Source: RUG721 sp040307385 (GTDB lineage Bacteria; Actinomycetota; Coriobacteriia; Coriobacteriales; Atopobiaceae). Taken from it: 27,039 nucleotides of DNA. The notes under the pieces are model-generated. The model ran no database searches. It worked only from the letters and a program-made list of their open reading frames with translations, and had not been told where the DNA came from. Numbering within the stretch: position 1 is the first letter of the stretch; every line of letters starts with the position of its first letter. The translations under genes were made by a program, and so were the position numbers. Below are positions 23,886 to 27,039 of this stretch, one piece after another. The stretch spans positions 1-27,039 of the forward strand of contig JAWRJQ010000053.1 of assembly GCA_040307385.1 (NCBI GenBank). The letters run 5' to 3'.

Positions 23886-24266
23886 ATGAGCAAGACCGCC
23901 ATCGTCACCGACAAGGCCCCTGCGGCCATCGGCCCCTACTCCGCCGCCGTCATGGCGAACGGATCCATCAACGTCTCCGGGCAGCTTCCGGTCGATCCAG
24001 CAACTGGCGCATTCGCGGGCGACGACATCAAGACCCAGACCCGCCAGAGTCTCGAGAACATGCGCGCCATCCTCGAGGCGGCCGGCGCCACGATGGACGA
24101 CGTCGTCGAGACCACCGTGCTGCTCACCGACATAAACGAGTTCGCCGCCATGAACGAGGTCTACGGCGAGTTCTTCTCGGAGCCCTACCCGGCCCGCGCC
24201 GCCTTCCAGGTTGTGGCGCTGCCCAAGGGCGCCAAGGTCGAGATCAAGGCCGTCGCACGCGTGTAG
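23886..24266 (+). CDS. ridA: RidA family enamine/imine deaminase
   Basis: Small cytoplasmic protein of 126 aa, normal for RidA, which acts as a trimer. Family motifs are GPYSAAV (16-22), INVSGQLPVDP (28-38), NMRAILEAAGATMDDVVETTVLLTD (two blocks, 58-82) and PARAAFQVVALPKGAKVEIKA. Arg104 and Glu119 correspond to the ligand-binding Arg and nearby acid of active RidA proteins. RidA hydrolyses reactive 2-aminoacrylate-type enamines to keto acids and ammonia. YgeX makes exactly such a product, so this copy is probably dedicated to the pathway. GAGAAGGAG at about 23872-23880 selects the ATG at 23886 over an upstream in-frame start at 23859. It ends the ygeY unit. Confidence 0.93.
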   Translation: MSKTAIVTDKAPAAIGPYSAAVMANGSINVSGQLPVDPATGAFAGDDIKTQTRQSLENMRAILEAAGATMDDVVETTVLLTDINEFAAMNEVYGEFFSEPYPARAAFQVVALPKGAKVEIKAVARV

Positions 24267-24333
24267 GCAGCGCAGCTCCTGCGGACGTCGCCTCGACGCC
24301 GCGCATACGCGAACGATCCCCTGGCACGTACCG

Positions 24334-24362
24334 CCACCCCTCGTCCAGACGAGGGGTGGTTT
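24334..24362 (+). terminator. Strong terminator after ridA
   Basis: CCACCCCTCGT (24334-24344) pairs perfectly with ACGAGGGGTGG (24349-24359) around the loop CCAG, followed by TTT. This is the clearest intrinsic terminator in the window and closes the ygeY-ridA unit. Confidence 0.8.
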
Positions 24363-24391
24363 CACATGGACCGGGAGCGGTAGCGTATAAT
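24361..24391 (+). promoter_or_regulatory. Sigma-70-type promoter for the lacI-remnant/ptb/buk unit
   Basis: A perfect -10 TATAAT lies at 24386-24391. TTCACA (24361-24366), one base off the -35 consensus, is 19 bases upstream, a slightly long spacer. It begins inside the ridA terminator's T run. Transcription would start near 24398, inside the palindrome that follows. Confidence 0.6.
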
Positions 24392-24396
24392 ATAAG

Positions 24397-24418
24397 CATC
24401 ACCCGAACGTCGGTGATG
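24397..24418. promoter_or_regulatory. Palindrome at the expected transcription start (candidate operator)
   Basis: CATCACC (24397-24403) and GGTGATG (24412-24418) are perfect inverted copies with 8 bases between. The site begins 6 bases after the -10, so a bound protein would block transcription. It differs from the AT-rich boxes of the purine genes, so ptb-buk may answer to another regulator. It could also form a 5' hairpin in the transcript. Confidence 0.5.
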
Positions 24419-24491
24419 AGGGGCCTCGCTGCAAGCGCTACCGCCGGAAGCTCCATCCCATCGTCAGGATGACGGACGAGAAAGGCACGCG

Positions 24492-24722
24492 ATGGCAACG
24501 ATGAAGGATGTCGCGCGGATTGCGGGCGTCTCGGTCTCCGCGCTGCCGTCTCGCGGAAACGACGGGGCACGATGCTCCGGCGGAGCCGGGCGGAGCCAAC
24601 AGAACCACAGCAAAATCATCGGTGAGTGCACCGGCCTCGACGTGCAGGGGAGGCCGCACCGTTCGGCTTCCCTTTCTAACATGGATGGGGCCTCAGCGCC
24701 CCAGACAAGGAGGGGGCGATGA
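24492..24722 (+). pseudogene. LacI-family regulator remnant, now a 76-codon leader ORF
   Basis: The first 17 residues (MATMKDVARIAGVSVSA) are the start of a LacI-type helix-turn-helix. After that the frame no longer matches. The expected next residues (A-V-S-R of the recognition helix) appear in another frame after about five extra bases (GCGCT near 24542-24546), and nothing LacI-like follows. No effector-binding domain exists before ptb. The ORF still has a promoter, AGAAAGG at about 24479-24485 before its ATG, and a stop (24720-24722) overlapping the ptb ATG by four bases. It may be a dead gene, or a leader peptide kept for translational coupling. The LacI assignment rests on a short match. 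Confidence 0.5.
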
Positions 24723-25621
24723 TCAAGGGCTTCGACGAGCTGGTTGGCATGCTGCGCGCCAAGCCCGTCGCACGGAGGGTGGCCGTCGTTTCGGCGGCGG
24801 ACAGGAACACGCTCGAGGCCGTCATGCGCGCACGCGCCGAGGGGTTCGTGGAACCGGTCCTCATCGGCTCGCGCGAGAAGGTCTGCGAGCTGCTGGACCG
24901 GCTGGGCGCCTATGATGACCGCCTGTGCATCGAGGACATCGCGGATCCGGCTGCTTGCGCCGAGCGGGCGGCCGCGCTCGTGCGTGCGGGCGAGGCCGAC
25001 TGCATCATGAAGGGCGCCATCGAGACGGGCGCGCTCATGCGGGTGCTGGTCGACCGGGAGCGGGGCATCCGCAGCGGCGGCGTCATGAGCCTGACGGGCT
25101 TCATGGAGAGCCCCCATTACCATAAGCTCTTCGCCATCACCGACATCGGTCTGCTCATGCGCCCCAGCCTCGAGCAGAAGCGCGCGGCCATCGAGAATGC
25201 CGTGGCGGCCTTCCACGCGCTCGGCATCGAGCGCCCCAAGGTCGCCGTCTTGGCGGCGCTCGAGCGGGTCAACCCCAAGATGCCCGAAACCGTCGATGCG
25301 GCGAAGCTCAAGGAAGCGGGCATCGACGGGGCCATCGTCGAGGGCCCCATCAGCTACGACCTCGCCATGGATCCCCGCGCGGCGGCGCTCAAGGGCTATG
25401 AGAGCCCCGTCGCGGGCGATGCCGACCTGCTCGTGGTTCCCGATATCGTGAGCGGCAACATCGCCTCGAAGACGATCACGGTGCTCGGCGGCGGGTGCAT
25501 CGGCGGCACCGTGCTAGGAGCCCGGGTGCCCGTATCGGTATCCTCGCGCTCCGCGCCGGCGGACGACAAGTACCGCTCGATCGTGGTGTCGGCGCTCGTG
25601 GGAGGGGAGGCGGCATTCTGA
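24719..25621 (+). CDS. ptb: Phosphate butyryltransferase
   Basis: Acyltransferase of 300 aa in the phosphate acetyl/butyryltransferase family. It exchanges the CoA of butyryl-CoA (or a related acyl-CoA) for phosphate, forming the acyl phosphate used by the next enzyme. Family segments are AGEADCIMKGAIETGALMRV, GGVMSLTGFMESPHYHKLF, IVEGPISYDLAMD and SPVAGDADLLVVPDIVSGN near the C-terminus. The length fits Ptb rather than long Pta proteins. AAGGAGG at about 24708-24713 gives the ATG at 24719. The stop TGA overlaps the buk ATG by one base. Acyl chain preference (butyryl, isobutyryl, acetyl) cannot be told from sequence. Confidence 0.9.
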   Translation: MIKGFDELVGMLRAKPVARRVAVVSAADRNTLEAVMRARAEGFVEPVLIGSREKVCELLDRLGAYDDRLCIEDIADPAACAERAAALVRAGEADCIMKGAIETGALMRVLVDRERGIRSGGVMSLTGFMESPHYHKLFAITDIGLLMRPSLEQKRAAIENAVAAFHALGIERPKVAVLAALERVNPKMPETVDAAKLKEAGIDGAIVEGPISYDLAMDPRAAALKGYESPVAGDADLLVVPDIVSGNIASKTITVLGGGCIGGTVLGARVPVSVSSRSAPADDKYRSIVVSALVGGEAAF

Positions 25622-26724
25622 TGGCGTTCAAGATCTGCACGATCAACCTCGGCTCGACCTCGACCAAGGTCGCCCTCTTCAAGGGAGGGGATAAGCTCTT
25701 CTCGGCCAACGTGGCCCACGATGCGTCGGAGCTCGCGCGTTTCAAGGAGATCGGCGACCAGCTCGAGTACCGCAGGAACACGATCCTGGCGGAGTTGGAG
25801 CGCGCCGGGCAGACGCTTGCCGACTGCGACGCCTTCTCCAGCCGCGGCGGCGGGCTGGTCTCCTGTCCGAGCGGCACCTACGAGATAAACGATCTGCTCT
25901 TCGAGCATGCGCGGGTGGGATTCAGCGTCAAGCACCCCGCAGGCCTGGGTCCTCAGATCGCCCGCAGCTTTGCCGAGCGCTACGGCGGGAGGGCGTTCGT
26001 CGTCAACCCGCCGGACGTGGACGAGCTCTGCGACAGCGCGCGCGTCACGGGCTGGAAGGGCGTCTACCGCGAGAGCCGCCTCCATGCGCTCAACCAGAAG
26101 GAGGTCGCCGGCCGCTATGCGGCCTCCTGCGGCAGGCGCTACGAGGAGCTGAACCTTGTCGTGTGCCATCTTGGCGGCGGCATCTCCATCACGGCCCACG
26201 AGCGGGGGCGGATGGTGGACTCCAACAACACCGCCCAGGGAGACGGCCCGATGACGCCCACGCGCAGCGGATCGCTGCCGGTCGTCGACGTCGTGGAGGC
26301 GTGCTTCAGCGGGCGCTACACGCAACGGGAGCTCTACGACCGCATCACCAAGGTCGGCGGGCTCGTCGACCACCTCGGCACCTCCGATGTCAGGGAGGTC
26401 GTCGCCCGCATCAAGGCCGGCGACGCATACGCGAAGATCGTCTACGACGCCCTCATCTACCAGGTGGGCAAGGACGTCGGCGCCATGGCCTGCGTGCTCG
26501 GCGGAGCCGTGGACGCCATCATCCTCACGGGGGGCATCGCGCACGACCACTATCTGGTGGAGCGGCTCACCCAGATGGTCTCCTTCCTCGCACCGGTGTA
26601 CGTCATGGCGGGAGAGTTCGAGATGGAGGCGCTGGCCGCCGGGGCGCTGCGCGTGCTCAGCGGGAAGGAGCAGGCGCGGGAGTACACGGGCGTGCCCCTC
26701 TGGAACGGTTTCGCAGAAGCGTGA
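25621..26724 (+). CDS. buk: Butyrate kinase
   Basis: Acetate/butyrate kinase family enzyme of 367 aa. It transfers phosphate from butyryl phosphate to ADP, giving ATP and butyrate. ASKHA-fold motifs are TINLGSTSTKVALF (N9-L-G-S-T-S-T-K16), CHLGGGISITA and ILTGGIAHD. Family-typical blocks are DAFSSRGGGLVSCPSGTYE, FVVNPPDVDEL, HALNQKEVAGRYA, DGPMTPTRSGSLP and HLGTSDVREVVARI. Its length suits butyrate kinase. An open frame extends upstream to 25495 but lies inside ptb; the ATG at 25621 overlaps the ptb stop (TGATG). With Ptb it forms an ATP-yielding acid-forming module. The precursor acyl-CoA pathway is not in this window. Confidence 0.92.
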   Translation: MAFKICTINLGSTSTKVALFKGGDKLFSANVAHDASELARFKEIGDQLEYRRNTILAELERAGQTLADCDAFSSRGGGLVSCPSGTYEINDLLFEHARVGFSVKHPAGLGPQIARSFAERYGGRAFVVNPPDVDELCDSARVTGWKGVYRESRLHALNQKEVAGRYAASCGRRYEELNLVVCHLGGGISITAHERGRMVDSNNTAQGDGPMTPTRSGSLPVVDVVEACFSGRYTQRELYDRITKVGGLVDHLGTSDVREVVARIKAGDAYAKIVYDALIYQVGKDVGAMACVLGGAVDAIILTGGIAHDHYLVERLTQMVSFLAPVYVMAGEFEMEALAAGALRVLSGKEQAREYTGVPLWNGFAEA

Positions 26725-27025
26725 CCGCAGCTGGCGTAGGGCGGGCTGGGTTTCAGATAGCTAGTAGCAAGGATTGAACGAAACCGATTCTTTCGGACGT
26801 GTAGCGGAGGATGCAAAGGATTCCTATCTGGCCGGTTGCCAGCGGATGCTCGAACGCTACCTCTGAGCGCCTGCGCGGATTGCTTGGCGCTGCCCTCGCT
26901 ATACGTGTGGATGCGATGTGTTCTTATCATCGAAGCTCAAGGCGCAGCCAGCCGTGCTCCACACTGTCTCTGGAGAAAAAGACACGGTCAAACGCACAAT
27001 CGCACCGTCATGGGGAAGGAGATGC
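26725..27025. other. Intergenic region, no supported gene
   Basis: This stretch after buk has no convincing ORF, tRNA or strong terminator. Only weak inverted pairs are seen, such as AGCGCC (26866-26871) with GGCGCT (26886-26891) and CGATG (26914-26918) with CATCG (26928-26932). It is visibly less GC-rich than the genes and probably holds the promoter of the next gene. Confidence 0.5.
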
Positions 27026-27039
27026 ATGATCCGCCTGAT
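27026..27039 (+). CDS. Start of a gene cut by the window end
   Basis: GGAAGGAG at 27014-27021 is followed four bases later by ATG at 27026, then three full codons (MIRL) to the window edge. The strong ribosome binding site is the only evidence. Nothing can be said about the product. Confidence 0.35.

Noticed and set aside
23829..26791. CGAAACCGATTCT present at both 23829-23841 and 26779-26791
   Set aside because: A 13-base match is expected a few times by chance in a window of this size, and the flanks do not align.
26725..27025. tRNA or other RNA gene after buk
   Set aside because: No cloverleaf arms or T-loop-like sequence were found; only short weak inverted pairs are present.

Overview
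This is a GC-rich bacterial window with tightly packed genes, almost all on the + strand. It is dominated by one theme: anaerobic uptake and breakdown of purines. The gene set (ygeX, ygeY, ygeW, carbamate kinase, hydA/ygeZ, a MocA-type protein, guanine and adenine deaminases and two xanthine dehydrogenases) matches the purine/urate-degradation island known from E. coli (ygeW-to-guaD region) and from anaerobic gut bacteria. High GC, an obligate-anaerobe style of metabolism and a terminal ptb-buk pair suggest a gut Coriobacteriia such as the Collinsella/Olsenella group. That placement is an inference from gene content and composition, not from a marker gene.

Layout. (1) 1-7560: a fused [2Fe-2S]/molybdopterin xanthine dehydrogenase without an FAD domain, then a complete BMP-type nucleoside/purine ABC importer (two-domain ATPase, two permeases, lipoprotein), closed by a terminator. 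(2) 7774-9102: guanine deaminase with its own terminator. (3) 9058-9563: a 506-base gap with a 25-bp direct repeat, a stem-loop and an AT-rich regulatory box. (4) 9564-15240: xdhA-xdhB-xdhC with stop/start overlaps, then adenine deaminase and a terminator. (5) 15294-15464: a palindromic element joined to three tandem repeats. (6) 15555-16019: one minus-strand gene of unknown function. (7) 16273-17541: ygeX. (8) 17705-24362: ygeY, ygeW, carbamate kinase, a ModE-MocA fusion, hydA and ridA, ending in a strong terminator. (9) 24361-26724: a promoter, a palindrome, a LacI-like remnant ORF and the coupled pair ptb-buk. (10) The start of another gene is cut by the window end.

How it fits together (inference from family knowledge). 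The importer brings in purines. Ade and GuaD turn adenine and guanine into hypoxanthine and xanthine, and the molybdenum hydroxylases interconvert hypoxanthine, xanthine and urate. The ModE-MocA protein would tune or finish the molybdenum cofactor. HydA, YgeY and YgeW act on ring-opened ureido intermediates. YgeW with carbamate kinase could yield ATP from carbamoyl phosphate. YgeX splits 2,3-diaminopropionate, giving 2-aminoacrylate, which RidA hydrolyses to pyruvate. Ptb-Buk could then yield ATP and an acid end product. YgfK, SsnA and the selenium-labelling genes yqeB/yqeC are not in this window.

The most interesting non-coding signal is a shared AT-rich box (core AACWTTTTGTNTG) before xdhA, ygeX and ygeY. 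It probably marks a common regulator that is not encoded here.
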